Source: Cycas panzhihuaensis (taxonomy: Eukaryota > Cycadophyta). From it: a stretch of 64,000 bases of DNA. The notes beneath the pieces were generated by a model. It made no database searches and was not told the DNA's origin. It saw nothing but the letters and a program-made list of their open reading frames with translations. The stretch is from assembly GCA_023213395.1 (NCBI GenBank), contig CM041465.1, forward strand, positions 58,969,741 through 59,033,740. The letters run 5' to 3'. Made by a program: the position numbers and the translations under genes. Positions 13,205 through 25,800 of the stretch are shown one piece after another. Numbering within the stretch: the stretch's first letter is position 1; each line of letters begins with the position of its first letter.

Positions 13205-16200
13205 ATGACACTCATGCTAGTGACAACCTTCTATGTACCAACTCTAGTATTAACCGGCTCAAATTATGCTGACTAGAGAAATAGAATATCCCATCAACTT
13301 AAATGACAAAAGCTATGGCTATATGTCACAGGTGAGTTTGCAAAACCTAAAGACGAAACATTAGAAGCTTATATAGTCTATCTGATAAACTATAATGGAG
13401 CCCTAGGCACCATCTTAACCTCCCTTTCTTTAGACATTAGTAGGCAGTTTTTTGATATAGATGATCTTGCCACTGTCTAAAAAACTCTTAAGGAAAAGTC
13501 CGATAAGGTTAATATACAATAATTAGCTGTTTTAGAACAATAAATGTACGATCTAAATTCTAAAGACTTTCCTAAGGTTGAAGATTTCTTATTAAAACTT
13601 TAACTCATTAACAAAGACCTAGTAAATTGTATCAAATCTTCCACAAAAGTAGATGATAAAGCGGTCACTATAACACATGTAAAAGATAACAATACAATCA
13701 TCCGTCTTGCAATTAATAAACTCTCGAAACATTTCAATCTTTTCAAAACTACTAGGCAACAAGTAGGATATCTACCAATTATCTTTGATCAATTAACAAA
13801 TAAACTAGTTGAATATCAAAATATGTTGATTTAGACTGGAAAACTAAAAGATCCTTTACAGGCTCTTTTTTCCAACTCACAACTAATTATTAAATCTAAA
13901 CATAAAAATAACTATTAAAATAATCATCATAATCATCCCAAATTTTAAAAACCTCATAAAGGATCATCTACTCCAAATAATCCTCATCATAACACTAAGC
14001 ATTCTAGATTATCTAAATCTTAGAATACCTCTAAATAGTCATTCTTAAAAAGGAATAGTATTAATTCTAATCTTAATCAGAACATTAGTTGTACTTACTA
14101 TCATAAAAAGAGGTACACCATTGATGTCTATAGGAATAGAATTACTTCTAAAGCTTGGAAAGCTTCTAAGGGGATCTAATCACAATGCCATAATTCCCAC
14201 CATTCCCTAATCACTTTTATATCAGCTTTTTCAATGCTAACCACTTAACCGCATTTGTGGATTCTCGATTCTAGTGCTTCCCATCATATGACGGGACACC
14301 AAGAATACCTCACTTCATACCAGTCTGATTCAAACTCTGAAGAAGAAATCTCTTTTGGGAGTAGATCTTAACTTAAAGTTAAGGGAACAAGTGATGTTGC
14401 TTTAAAAGATGGTTCAATTAAGGACATATTCTACATTCCTAGCTTATTACTTGATCTTCTCTAAGTATACTAAATCTACCAGAAAGATCAGGTTGTAGAA
14501 TTCTAGAAAGATAAGTTTATTATCAAATAACCATCAAATAAATTTAAATCAATTACCTCAAGACCTATAGATTACAAAATAAGTCTTCAGAACTTAACAA
14601 ATCTCTAATATTCTAAAATAAAAGTCTTTAGTGCCTTTATAGCCAAATCTGACCTAGTCAATAAACTTTGACATGCTTAATTCGGCCATACGAGTTATGG
14701 AAAACTCTAGTACCTAAGTAAGCATGATATGGTTCATGGCTTATCTACATTAAAAATTGTCTATAGTGTTTGTGAAGCCTATGCCATAGGAAAATAACAC
14801 ATGGACCCTTTTCCAAATCATACTACCTTTCGAGTAAAGGCTCGACTTAAACTTATTCATTCTGATATCTGCGGCCCATTCCAGGTATCTTCGTATTCTA
14901 GAAGCAGATAATTTATCACATTTATCAATGATTTCTCTAGAAAATATTGGGTATACATGCTAAAACTAAGAAGTTAAGTATTTGACATCTTTGTTGAATT
15001 TAAAACTTTAATAAAAACCCAACAAACTCTAAAATCAAAATTTTCAGAATAGATAATACTAAAGAATACTTAAGTAATAATTTTACTACTTACTACAAAA
15101 AATATGGAATGTAATTTCAACATTATGTAGCATATACTCCTTAACAAAATGATGTTGTTGAATGAAAAACTTGTATACTTGTTGAGATGACTAGATGCAT
15201 GTTATATGTAAAAGGTCTTGACTTAAAGCTATGAGTAAAAGGTTTACTCCAACTATTTATTAAATTGTTCACCATGTAAATCTCTATAAAATATTACTCT
15301 AGAACAAAAATGGTCTGGGCATAAACCTTCTATTAAGAATTTAAGAATCTTTAGTAGCATTGCCTAGGGGCATGTTCCCAAAGAAAAATGACAAAAACTT
15401 GATACCAAACGTTTCAAATACATCTTGGTTACAACAAAGAAAGCAAAGCTTATAGGCTTCTAAATCCAACCATGTATAAGATTTTAATTCTACATGATGT
15501 TATATTTGATGAAGATTGTTTGTTATTAAAAACTTCTTTTGTCAAACTACTAATTAAAAACTTGATGACTAATACTCACTTAATTGATCCCAGCGATATA
15601 TAAGTTGATCCTGAATTAATTGAGTCCTTATCTACTCAAGACCAAAACTAAACTTTAAATGAACCAAGTATCTCAACTTTATCTAATTAGCCTACTTCAC
15701 CAAAGCAACAATCCAACAATAGCAAACAACCTATTTGGGCTTAGAAAACTCTTTTTGATACTGGTTATGATGATAATAATCCTTTGGATACCAAAAGAAC
15801 TCATTCCCAAAAACTACAAGCTAATTTTTCCCTAATGTCCAAATTCATGACTAGTAATAATCCTAAAACCTTTAAACAAGCAAGTAACAATCCCATATGG
15901 CAATGAGCTGTGCAAATTTAAATAGATGCTCTTAAAAAGAACTCAACTTGGGATTTAGTTACTCTGCCTCCTAGAAAGAACATGGTAGATTGTAAATAGG
16001 TTTATCGAACTAAGTTTAACTCTTAAGGAAGAGTTGAAAAATACAAAGCTCGTTTAGTAGCAAAAGGTTTCTCATAAATTGATGGTATTGATTATACTGA
16101 AACCTTTGCTTCTGTAGCTAAAATAAATACCATTAAAACCATCATAGTTCTTATAGCAAAATTTGGTTTAGAAATTTATCAAATGGATGTTAAGAGCACC

Positions 16201-17395
16201 TTCTTAAATGACGATCTTAAAGAAGAAATCTACATGAATCAACCTCTTAGTTTTGTTTGTAATCATAATCTTGTTTGTAAATTAAGAAAATCTATTTATG
16301 GCCTAAAATAAGCTCCTTGAGCTTAATACATAAAAATATATGATTATCTTATATAAAATGAATACACTAAGTATATTAATGATCTTAATATTTACTTTAG
16401 ATGCGAAAATGACAATATTACCATCTTTATTCTCTATGTAGCTGATATAATCATTATCAGATCCTTACTCTCTAATATTTATCAATTAAAATCAATCTTA
16501 ATAAATAAATTTAAAATGACAGACTTAGATCTTTTAAACTATTTTCTAGGATTACAAATCTGTCAAACTGATTATGAAATAATGATATCTTAACCTAAAT
16601 ATATTCTAGACTTAATCAAAAGATTTAACATGGAGAATGCTAAATCAACTCCAAATCCTTTATAATTAGGTATAAAGTTATCTATTGATTGTCCCACACT
16701 ACTTTGTGATCCTATGACATATCGACAACTCATAGATAGCCTCATTACCTAACTCATACCTACCTAGATATCTCTTATGATATTGCTTTATGCTCCAGAT
16801 ACATGTAGAATCCTCACGAGTCTCATTGGAAAGCAGTTAAATAGATTTTAAGATACTTACAAGGTACAACATTCTTTAGCCTAACCTATAACTCCTACAA
16901 CAATAACCTAAAATTAACAGGTTATACAAACTTAGATTGAGCAGGAGACACTGATGACTATAAATCTATAGTCGGTTATGTTTTCCTTTTAGACTCTTCA
17001 CCAATTACTTGGTCTAGTAAAAAAATGTAAGCCTTAGCCTTATCCATAATTGAAGCTGAATATCGAGCTCTAGATTAAATCTCTATTAAGTGAGCTTAGT
17101 TTATTTCCTAACTCATCCATTGTACTTCATATTGATAATCAATGTGCTATATCTATTGCTACTAATCTTATTGTACATTCAAGAACAAAACATATAGCAT
17201 TACATCAACATTTTATACGTAAACTTATAAATGATAAAACTATTCACTTGTCTTATTGTCCTATAGATTTGCAGATTGTAGATATTCTTATAAAGCCATT
17301 AACAGAAGTTAAGTTTTTAAATCTTAGAGATTTACTAAAGATTAAAGAAGTCTCCATCAAAGGGGAATCAACATGTTGAAGTCTTATTCATCTTC
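13205..17395 (+). pseudogene. Copia-A gag-pol, heavily decayed
   Basis: Ty1-copia polyprotein remnant in one main + frame with dozens of stops, many at positions where relatives have Gln or Trp. The gag starts MTLMLVTT at 13205, matching the Copia-B start. The zinc knuckle is degraded to CTYYHKKRYTIDVY (about 14091). The protease reads ILDSSASHHMTG (about 14262). Integrase begins around 14850 with KLIHSDICGPF and INDFSRKYWVY. RT (about 15900-16550) has [26 protein letters not shown] and SIYGLK. Its active site reads YVAD instead of YVDD. RNase H is at about 16850-17330, with IEAEYRAL. It cannot make a working polyprotein. Confidence 0.85.
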
Positions 17396-17435
17396 TATAT
17401 CATATATTATACAAAATATAACATTAAAGGGATCA

Positions 17436-17835
17436 TGTTAGAGTTATATCCTAATGTTATACTTTTATTAATTATATATTTAATTCGTTTGATAGGTTAT
17501 TACAAAAGTTTGGTGAATTGGCCAACTGTCCAAATCAATGAACTTCTCTCCTATTTATTCTAGAATCTTTCATACATGTTATAGTTGAAAGATTTAGGAG
17601 TCATGTTATATAGGTAGAAGGTTCCTGAAGTAAGAGAGGGAGGATGAGATCCTCAACCATCTCAATTGTTTCATCTTTATTATTATCATAATATTATATT
17701 TATTTTTGAAGCGGTTTTTAATCCCCTGAAGGGGTTTTCCACCTACCAGATCTGGTGCACTTGTGATTACTTGTTAATTGGTTTATTATAGTTTCTCATG
17801 TGCACTGCTTCATGACTTGTACCCTCTCTCCAACA
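17436..17835 (+). repeat. Copia-A 3' LTR
   Basis: Starts TGTTAGAG after the purine-rich 'aaagggatca', which fits the polypurine tract, and ends CTCCAACA. Roughly nine in ten bases match the 5' LTR by eye. Confidence 0.88.
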
Positions 17836-17840
17836 AGAAT

Positions 17841-18990
17841 GAAGGGTATTTAGAAATTTATTATGGAATGTTCAATATGCAAACAAATAAGTATGAATGA
17901 ATAATATCCCTAGGACTTTTACAACCTTTACTTATTCCCCAACAAAAATAGAAAAACATTAGCATGGACTTCATGATACCAAATTAAAGGGGAAGGATGA
18001 TATATATATAGTAGTTAATTGATTGATGAAATTTGTTCATTTTATACCAATTTCTACTATGTGTAAAGCACCATAATTGGTAGAAACCTTCATCAAATAA
18101 GTTCATAGATTACATGGCTTACTACATACCATCATCAATGATAAGGACCCTAAGTTCTTAACCCATTTTTGGTAAGATCTATTTAGACAAGTTAAGACTA
18201 AATTATCCATGAGTATTAGTTATCATTTCTAAACTAATAGCTAATCAGAGGTAGTTAACAAATGTTTGGAGGGGTATCTAAGAAACAATATGGCAGATAA
18301 ATAGGGCTCTTGGGTTAAATGGTTCAACTTAGCCAAAGCATGGTACAATTCATCATACCATTCTACTATTAATATGTCACCTTTCTAAGCACTATATGGC
18401 TATGAACCAACTCAATTAAAAGAGTGGGTAATCAAGGACACTAGAATTCTAGCCATTGCAAATCACCTACAAGAGGTTTATGACACAATGTAAATTCTTA
18501 AAGAATGCCTGACTAAGGCAAGGAATTGCATGAAGTAATAGGCAAATAAACATTAGATAGAGAGGGAGTTCACCATTGGAGATTGTATCTATATGAGATT
18601 ACAATTGTATAAGAAGTCTTCTTTGATAGATTTCTATAAGGAAAATTTAAGCCCCAAATTCGATGGGCCGTATCAAGTAACTCAAAAAGTCAAAGAAGTT
18701 ACCTATGCCCTAGAGCTTTCCTAAACCTCTAAAATACATAATGTGTTCCATGTTTCTAGCTTAAAGAAAAAATAGACATCCATATTCTAGTATAGACTGA
18801 GTTATCTCTATTAAACAAAGAAAGAAAATTGATCCTTATTCTAAAAAACTATTTGAAGAAATTAGGAGAAGTAATCACAATCTAACATAATATAAGAATA
18901 CTTGGTCAAATGAAAATAGCTAGTATTAGAGGATGCTACATGGGAATCAACCAACATCCTCACTCAATACCCAGATCTATAATTTAGATG
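17841..18990 (+). pseudogene. Gypsy-1 pol, second part (integrase to C-terminus)
   Basis: Continuation of the integrase after Copia-A: CSICKQ completes the zinc finger (about 17870). Integrase-core fragments follow across shifting frames. The C-terminal region near 18655-18760 reads FDGPYQVTQKVKEVTYALEL and then KIHNVFHVSSLKKK, typical of the gypsy integrase C-terminal domain. Stops and frameshifts are throughout. Confidence 0.7.
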
Positions 18991-19009
18991 TTTCAAGGAC
19001 AAAACATCG

Positions 19010-19022
19010 TGGGGGGGGGGGG
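19010..19022 (+). other. Gypsy-1 polypurine tract (G12)
   Basis: A run of 12 G three bases before the 3' LTR, at the expected place for the plus-strand primer. Confidence 0.5.
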
Positions 19023-19025
19023 ACT

Positions 19026-19243
19026 TATTACAAACCCCCAATTAGTTTTGTATTAAAATAATTAGTTTGAAATAGTTTTGGTAGGAAGAGTTATACCTTT
19101 TGGCAAGATCTCACTAGGGAGTATAAAATATATGCTTTTTATATGAATTTATCACCTTTTATAAATACATCTATTTGGATATGATCTAAGTTCTTTCTTG
19201 AAAATTATCGTGAGTTTTCTTATAATTGTTAAGACTTGTATCG
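19026..19243 (+). repeat. Gypsy-1 3' LTR
   Basis: Starts TATTACAAAC, where the first LTR has TGTTACAAAT, and aligns with 1322-1537 to its end at 'gacttgtatcg'. The last 80 bp or so reappear at about 19368-19443. Confidence 0.7.
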
Positions 19244-19264
19244 ATGTGTGTATCTCTCTCTCTC

Positions 19265-19370
<106 letters not shown>

Positions 19371-19452
19371 TCTATTTGGATATGATCTAAGTTCTTTCTT
19401 GAAAATTATCTTGAGTTTTCTTGTAATTGTTAAGACTTGTATTTATGTGTGT

Positions 19453-19490
19453 ATCTCTCTCTCTCTCTCTCTCTCTCCCTCTCTCTCTCT

Positions 19491-19517
<27 letters not shown>
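19453..19517. repeat. (CT)n / (AG)n inverted microsatellite
   Basis: A CT run of about 38 bases is followed directly by an AG run of about 26 bases, giving a self-complementary hairpin. Confidence 0.9.
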
Positions 19518-19521
<4 letters not shown>

Positions 19522-21260
19522 TTTAACTAATATTTTTATGTTTTCTATATTATTCATAGGAGAGAGAAGGGACAAATGGGCAAATCTAAGGGACAAAAAA
19601 TGTATTGTATAGCATCTCAAATTATAAATTTAACATGCCTTCAAAATCACCAAATTTCAAGGAAAAAGGACCAAGTATAGAAAAAATAAACTTATTTTTT
19701 ATTATGTCATGCAACCTTCTAAAATACAAGTCACAGGGGTTAGTATTTAGATAATAAGACCAACCCTAAAAAAATCCAACAATTGGCCCCAAAAATGGTA
19801 ACCCAAACAACCCAAAGGGTACATTAAGTAATGTGATGATGTGCCTTTTTTGGTTATCTTTGGGTTGTTGTGGATTTGTTATTTGGCTTAGTAAGAGCAT
19901 GATCCTATGTAAGGGGTTGGACTCCTTTTTTTCTACGTAATGCAGTCCCATGCACAAGTAATGAGATAAATGACAAGATAAAATCAAATCTTGTCTTGAA
20001 TGCAAGGGGTGGAAATACTTAGGCAATGAACTTTCAATGGCTTCCAAAATGGGGGGCTTGGATGAAGCTATTATTGCTTAAGCAAATTCAAATCCACATG
20101 ACATCAATCCATTGTTTTGAACTCTCTTATTCATTTTCTCGCCAAATACAATTAGGTAAGTAATGACGGGAGATTTTAATAAATTTTGATAGCTTTAAAG
20201 TGTGTTGTCTTTCTTTTGAGTCATATGGAGAGAGTTGCATGGTGGATAGAGTGGTAGAGAGAAATGGAGAAATCCATGGGACTGCATTTCTTCTATTGGC
20301 TCGTTAAAAGTATTAGTGCTACTACAGAGGTTTTTTAGGAAGCCCCACTCTGTTAGACCCTAACCTAAGAGGGTCACTGTTTTCGTCACTGAAAGGCCAT
20401 TGCTAGTAAATACTTAAGTCATTTTGGGGTTTATATCATGGTTGTTATTTGGTTAGTAATTGGATAGACACTTTGGTAACACATTATTAACCCTTTTATT
20501 GAGAGGCCCCATTTTAAAAAAGTGAAGAACAAATTTGGTAACGAGGTCATTATTTTTCTATTTTGTTGTAGGGTGGTGTGATTAAACATACATGTTTGTT
20601 TACTATTCTTTAATGTCATGCATCAATGGTAATGAAAACAAACAAAGAAATAATGATACAAAGATGTCCTCCATCAACACAACCATATTACCAATAACGT
20701 CCAATTGTTAAGCACATGTGGCATACCATTGATAACTGGTGAAGACTTACACTTGAGAACATCTAAAATCCATTGATCTTTGTATCTCTATAAAAATTGA
20801 GTTCTATTCATATATTTTATCAATGAATTGGTACAATTCATGATGTTGGTTGTTGCATCTTTCTATTCTAACTATTGTTTAATAACAAATTGGGTTGTGA
20901 CCTACTAAATGGCAATTTAACTATATAGAACCAAACTAATAGACCAAAAGGCATGTTGACAATTTATTAATCACATCCTAAGGTCATGCCAGAACAATGA
21001 GATATGTGGCCTCTTAGATCCTACCCAGCACAAACTAATAGATCCCAAGGCATACTAGAACAAGGAGAATCGTGACTTGTTAGATAATACCCAACATAAT
21101 TAGACCATGGTGATAACATAATGGAATTGGATGTCCCTTCACTAGGCCGAAAATAAATCTTGAAATATGTTGGTGAGTTAGAAGGCAGTGATGAAAATAG
21201 AGTCTGCCGAAATTCCTGTTTCGCATGATTGGGAAAGTTGGTTAACCGTTTTTTGAATTT
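19518..21260. other. Intergenic DNA, no gene recognised
   Basis: No LTR, transposon domain or convincing exon. A minus-strand open frame of 93 codons (19766-20047) has no motif I know and low-complexity-like composition, so it is left uncalled. This is probably the region upstream of the coiled-coil gene. Confidence 0.45.
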
Positions 21261-22892
21261 CTCTTAGACGACAAGCGAAGGCATGACGGGGAAGGTTCAG
21301 CTTTGCTCTTCTTTTCCCTTCCCTCCCAACTCTCTTCTAGGAAACGCCATCACTCCTAAAAGCCTTCCCTTTTCTCATCATTTTTCTCATTCTTGTTGCA
21401 AAAAATTGTTAATTCTAATCCCGATTCTTGTGCAGATTGGCTTCAAGGTCGTTCATTGAGGCCAATTTTGCACAAGTGTACTCAAGTTAGAGTAATCATC
21501 CTTTTTTAAATCTTCTTACTTAAAATCCAGTGCACATTGTCAGTTTAATTGCATTCTTCAAGACCTTGAAAAAGCTTTTCCTTCAACCCCTCTCCAAGTC
21601 CGTCCAGGTGTTATATTTCTTTCAATTTAAACTGTGAATCATTCGAGTCAGCACCGTTTGAATTGTGGTTTAGAACCATTTCCAGAAGTATATTTTGTCC
21701 ATAGCTACTGTTTTGAGAGCATGTTTGGTCCTTTCTGTACAGCTCTCTTTCTCTCTCTCTCTGTCTCTCTTTTTCATTTTTGTTTTTCCTTTTTTTTTTT
21801 TTTAGCTTTTTTCCTTTTTTTCTGAAACATCCTACATTGCTTTGTGGATCTTTATTATACAAGATCCCTGTGTTGGTTGCAGTTGATTCTTTGTAATTGA
21901 CACAAATAGGATTAAGAACCATATTTGTTTTCGTCCATTTCTACCTAAAATTTTCTAGTCAGAAAGACTTTTAAGATGAAATTTAGCATGGTTGCATAAA
22001 ACTCAAAGCAAGGTTTACATCTGGCAAGACTTGAGGCAAAAAGTTAGCATGGCTCCATTATTAGGCTTTTCTAGATGAATTGCCAGTGAAGAAGTTTTAA
22101 CCATTTAGCAAGGAAGTGACTCATCTTCACAACCCTCATATTTTCAGATTTCCTTGTTGAGGTTGTGTGTGAAACAGAATTAGTTGGATTTTGTCCACAG
22201 ATGGAGTTCTGTTGCTCAAATGGCTCATCAGTTTTTCAAGCAATGCCTGCAAGAGTTTTACAAAGCATAAAAGTTGATCAGACTGCAGGGTGATATACAT
22301 TATGAATATCAATTTCCTTTTATTGACAAACATGGTTTTTCTTGGTACAAGCTAGTCACTGCAAAATTCTTGTTCAAAAATGTTACCAGGCTCAATGACC
22401 TCCACAGGAGGTACAGCCTCACCAGGGATATCAAGCTCTCTATGTATGTCTTCTACACTGTCATAAAACTTGGCCTTGATTGTTTGAGGTTTTAATATAA
22501 TCATTGTCTCTACAACACCACAAGCCCCTTTCATTATAAGAATGGTAACCACCAGGAAAACCCTCCAGTTCTTGTTTTAATACAGCTATTGAATGCCATT
22601 GAGTTGGTTAGTTCTTTAGTATGATATCAAGATTGCTAGAAATAAATTAGTACAGTTACATTTGATAGCTAAAATTGATATATAAATAGATAATTGGAAA
22701 AGGTAAGCTAGACTTTGGTCATTTTGTGATCATAGTCTTAATAAAGAATGATCAAAGTGTTTCTCATCCCAAAAAGAGATGTTTTTGTAAGCACAATGAT
22801 TCATATCAATGTTCAACAAAGAAAATCTGCTTCTGAAATGAAGAATTGCTTATTTACCGTGCTTTGTCATTTTGGAACCAGTTTCAAGTGCA
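21261..22892 (+). promoter_or_regulatory. Probable 5' region of the coiled-coil gene (UTR/promoter)
   Basis: Base composition changes to a plant-gene-like mix just after 21260. It includes a C/T-rich stretch (21741-21772) of the sort common in plant 5' UTRs. A plausible acceptor (GGAACCAG) lies about 18 bases before the proposed start codon, so part of this interval may be 5' UTR exon and intron. Exon limits cannot be set from sequence alone. Confidence 0.35.
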
Positions 22893-25800
22893 ATGAGTCG
22901 TCCAACAGAAAGAGCAATCACACCAGAGGTGAGAAACTGGAAAACTCATCTAACTGGCTGATTTTGTGTGGGACAGTTGGCTTCTTTGATATGTGAGTGA
23001 ATGTATTCATTTATCAATTGATTGCAGAGAAAACCAAGAGGCCCAATGGACAGTGAAAGTATGCTGAATAGATCATTGCTGAGTGAGAATGATCTTTTGC
23101 GTTGCCAGCTTAATGATCTGATTGCCCGGGAAAAGAGCCAGGTATAATTTTCTATTTTTAGAGCATTGCAATATATTTTTTAAAGTTGTATATTGCTATA
23201 AGCCTTGTTTTACTGATTAAATCCCCCCATTTTTTGGATTCCATAGCGTGCTGAGCTTCAAAGGCTACGGCAACATAGAGATGCAGAGGTAGCTTCGTTG
23301 GTGCAGTCTGGCACCTCACAAATGAAGGGTGAACTTGAGCAATTGAAATCAATGCTGCAGAGTACTTCTTCACAGCTGTTGCAAGCTCTTAGTGAAAGAG
23401 AGCAGGCCAAAGCCCAGAAAGAGAAATTAGCTCGGGCACTTGAAGAATCTAGACAAAATGCAGCCAGTCATGAAGTAGGCTCCAGAGAGAGGATCCGGGC
23501 AATGGAAGAAGCATTAACTGTGGCAACAAGCATAGCAACCAATCTTGCTGCCAAAATTGATGGTTTCCAGCACCATGTTTTGCCAACATTCAAACCTACA
23601 GGAGTGGAGAACAAACAAGTTAAGGTTGCACCAGATGTGTCAGAGGGAAAATCTCTCATAGAGCAGGTGATTTTGGGGCAAAATTCTCTTGAATTAGTAG
23701 AACCCAAATTCGTTGTTGAGTTTATCTTCAACTTCTTCATTGAATAATTTTGAAACCAGTGTGCAAGAGACATCTGAAATTGTATGTTACATGTTGCAGT
23801 TAACAAGGGTGGATAATGCCCTCACAATGTTGCGGGTGATAGTAGATGCCAAAAATGATACTTTAGTTTTGATCCGTGGCAAGGTTTTCCCTCTTCTTGC
23901 TATTTCTCTAGTCAACTGGGAATTTGAATTGTGTAGCACTCAAAAGCAAGAAGCACCTGCCCTACAATTTTTTGAATTTATTTATTTTTTCCCTTTTCTA
24001 ATATTGAATACTGGCATTTTATTCATTCAAAAACAAGATACACAAGTCTTCAATGAAGAACAGAAAGAAATTTCTTGATTTTGCATAGTTATCAAATGGA
24101 AAAAAAGCAGGTAATATTTTTTCATTGAATTAAAGGGAGTGACTAGAATATTGTTCTTGGAGTGAGAATTATTAGCAGAAAATGTGTTTGGATTGAATTT
24201 AGAGGAGTTATTGGAGCATTTTTCTTGGAGTGATGGAATTATCGGCTAAGGTATTCAAATTTCAAGCTGTTGTGCAGTTAAAGCAAGAAAATGAAGAATT
24301 ACGATCACAGCTGCAACAAGCAAGAGAATCAAGGCAAGGACAACTTAAAACAATGCAGGCAACTAACAAGGTAGTAGATCAGGAATTTGGAACTGAAAAA
24401 CAGATGCTTCGACAAGAAATGCAATCTTTGCAGGTTATTTTCACTTACAATCACAATCATCAATTACCTGAATTGAATCGACTACCGAGATTGTTAATGG
24501 AAATATGAAAGTATACAAGAAGCTTGATTGACAAAATCGATTTTGCTAGCTCTTTGGTATAAACTATGCTTTGAACTGTGTGTTTTTCCCTTTAAATAAA
24601 TACATTAAGTGGAATACACTGGGAGCAGATGAAGAAAACAGCAGGGGAAATCAGGATTTGCCACTTGTTTAACTCGTGCTTCTATTTGTCTTTTTGTTCA
24701 TAGTTACACGGATGGTTTCAATAATGATGCAATGTTGTAGGAAAGCATCTTGGCGTAAATTAGAAGTTTCTTCTGGAATATCTTGCAGTAGGCTATTCTA
24801 CACGTTAGTATCTCTTCATTCATTATTAGAAGCCTGCGAATGCAGAACCTTTTCAATGATGAAGTTCGGCAGCTCAAATCCAAAATTAAAATTTATGAAT
24901 CAGAAGAACAGCATGGTCAAGAGAGACTTTCGGCAGTTCAGAAAGAGCTTGCTGCTTTGCAAGAAAAGCTCAGTTCAGTGGAATCTTCAAAAGTGTTTTT
25001 GGAGAAAAGCCTTAATGACGAGAGCTCTTCCCGATCTCAACTTGTTTCTGAACTCTTTGCCCTACGAAAGGTGCCTCAAATTCCACTCTTCTCATTTGTG
25101 TTAAATTTCAGTTTGAATGAGGACATAAAACATGCATTTCAATTTTTTATACTAAACAAGCTTGTATGTATGCAGGGAGGGTTGATTGTGTATAAAAATT
25201 TGCAGATTAGATGATGAATGGATGCTATTTTCATAGCTTCTAATAGGCCTAGTTTTAGACATCATTTATTTTAGATGTCTTTCACTCTTCAGCACTGTGA
25301 CATTCGTGAGTAAGTTTTTTGCTAAGGCTGTTACTGCCATCTTAGGAATATAGTTCTAGAACTGCGGTGCATGTAGCTCTTCCCGATTATTGTTCTTATG
25401 TTTTATTTCTCCGCAATTTCCTTTTCGTGTTTGTAACAAGTGTCAATTAGTTTCAGAGATTTACATATCGCTCCTCCTCTCTCTCTCTCTTGGAAATGCT
25501 CTCATGACCACCTAGGGTTTCCGTTAGCCTTGTCTTAGCCTTCACCGGAGGCAGGCAAGCTGAGCAAGATTGGTGTGGTGGGACTGTTCAATTGCCAGGG
25601 TGTCTGATTTGAAAAGTGTTTCAGTACGAAATTGAATCATAGAAAAGTCTTTTGAGGAATATCTTGTAGCATTGTTAATAGCTGGACCGTTGATAGTTTT
25701 CCATGGATGATTTTGTGAGAAATTGTCCAGAATTAAAATGTTTATATCCCTTTCCTCCAGTGGATGTGATATTTTTTTAGCTGATAACAGAGTTGAGACA

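Larger units (their letters stand above)
11050..17835 (+). mobile_element. Copia-A: nearly full-length Ty1-copia element inside Gypsy-1
   Basis: A 6.8-kb element with LTRs of about 400 bp at both ends, a tRNA-Met primer site after the first LTR, a long leader, then gag, protease, integrase, RT and RNase H in copia order. The flanks are ggaat (11045-11049) and agaat (17836-17840), a 5-bp target duplication with one change. Removing the element rejoins the Gypsy-1 integrase frame. The coding part is full of stops and the element is dead. It is related to Copia-B and Copia-G: the gag start, protease and RT can be aligned. Confidence 0.88.
1322..19243 (+). mobile_element. Gypsy-1: old Ty3-gypsy LTR retrotransposon, split by Copia-A
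   Basis: Two diverged LTRs of about 215 bp (1322-1537 and 19026-19243) share long similar stretches, such as the segment ending in 'gagtataaa' and the one holding 'atttggat'. A tRNA-Met-type primer site follows the first LTR and a 12-G purine tract precedes the second. Between them on the + strand are protease, reverse transcriptase, RNase H and integrase remains in gypsy order, all with many stops. The element is swollen to 18 kb by Copia-A (6.8 kb) and probably by the block at 3480-6350. The flanks are TG repeats, so no clean target duplication can be called. It is certainly non-autonomous now. Confidence 0.75.

Noticed and set aside
24676-25104. 142-codon frame overlapping the sixth exon
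   Set aside because: It is in another frame; the phase-0 coiled-coil frame with proper splice sites explains the DNA.
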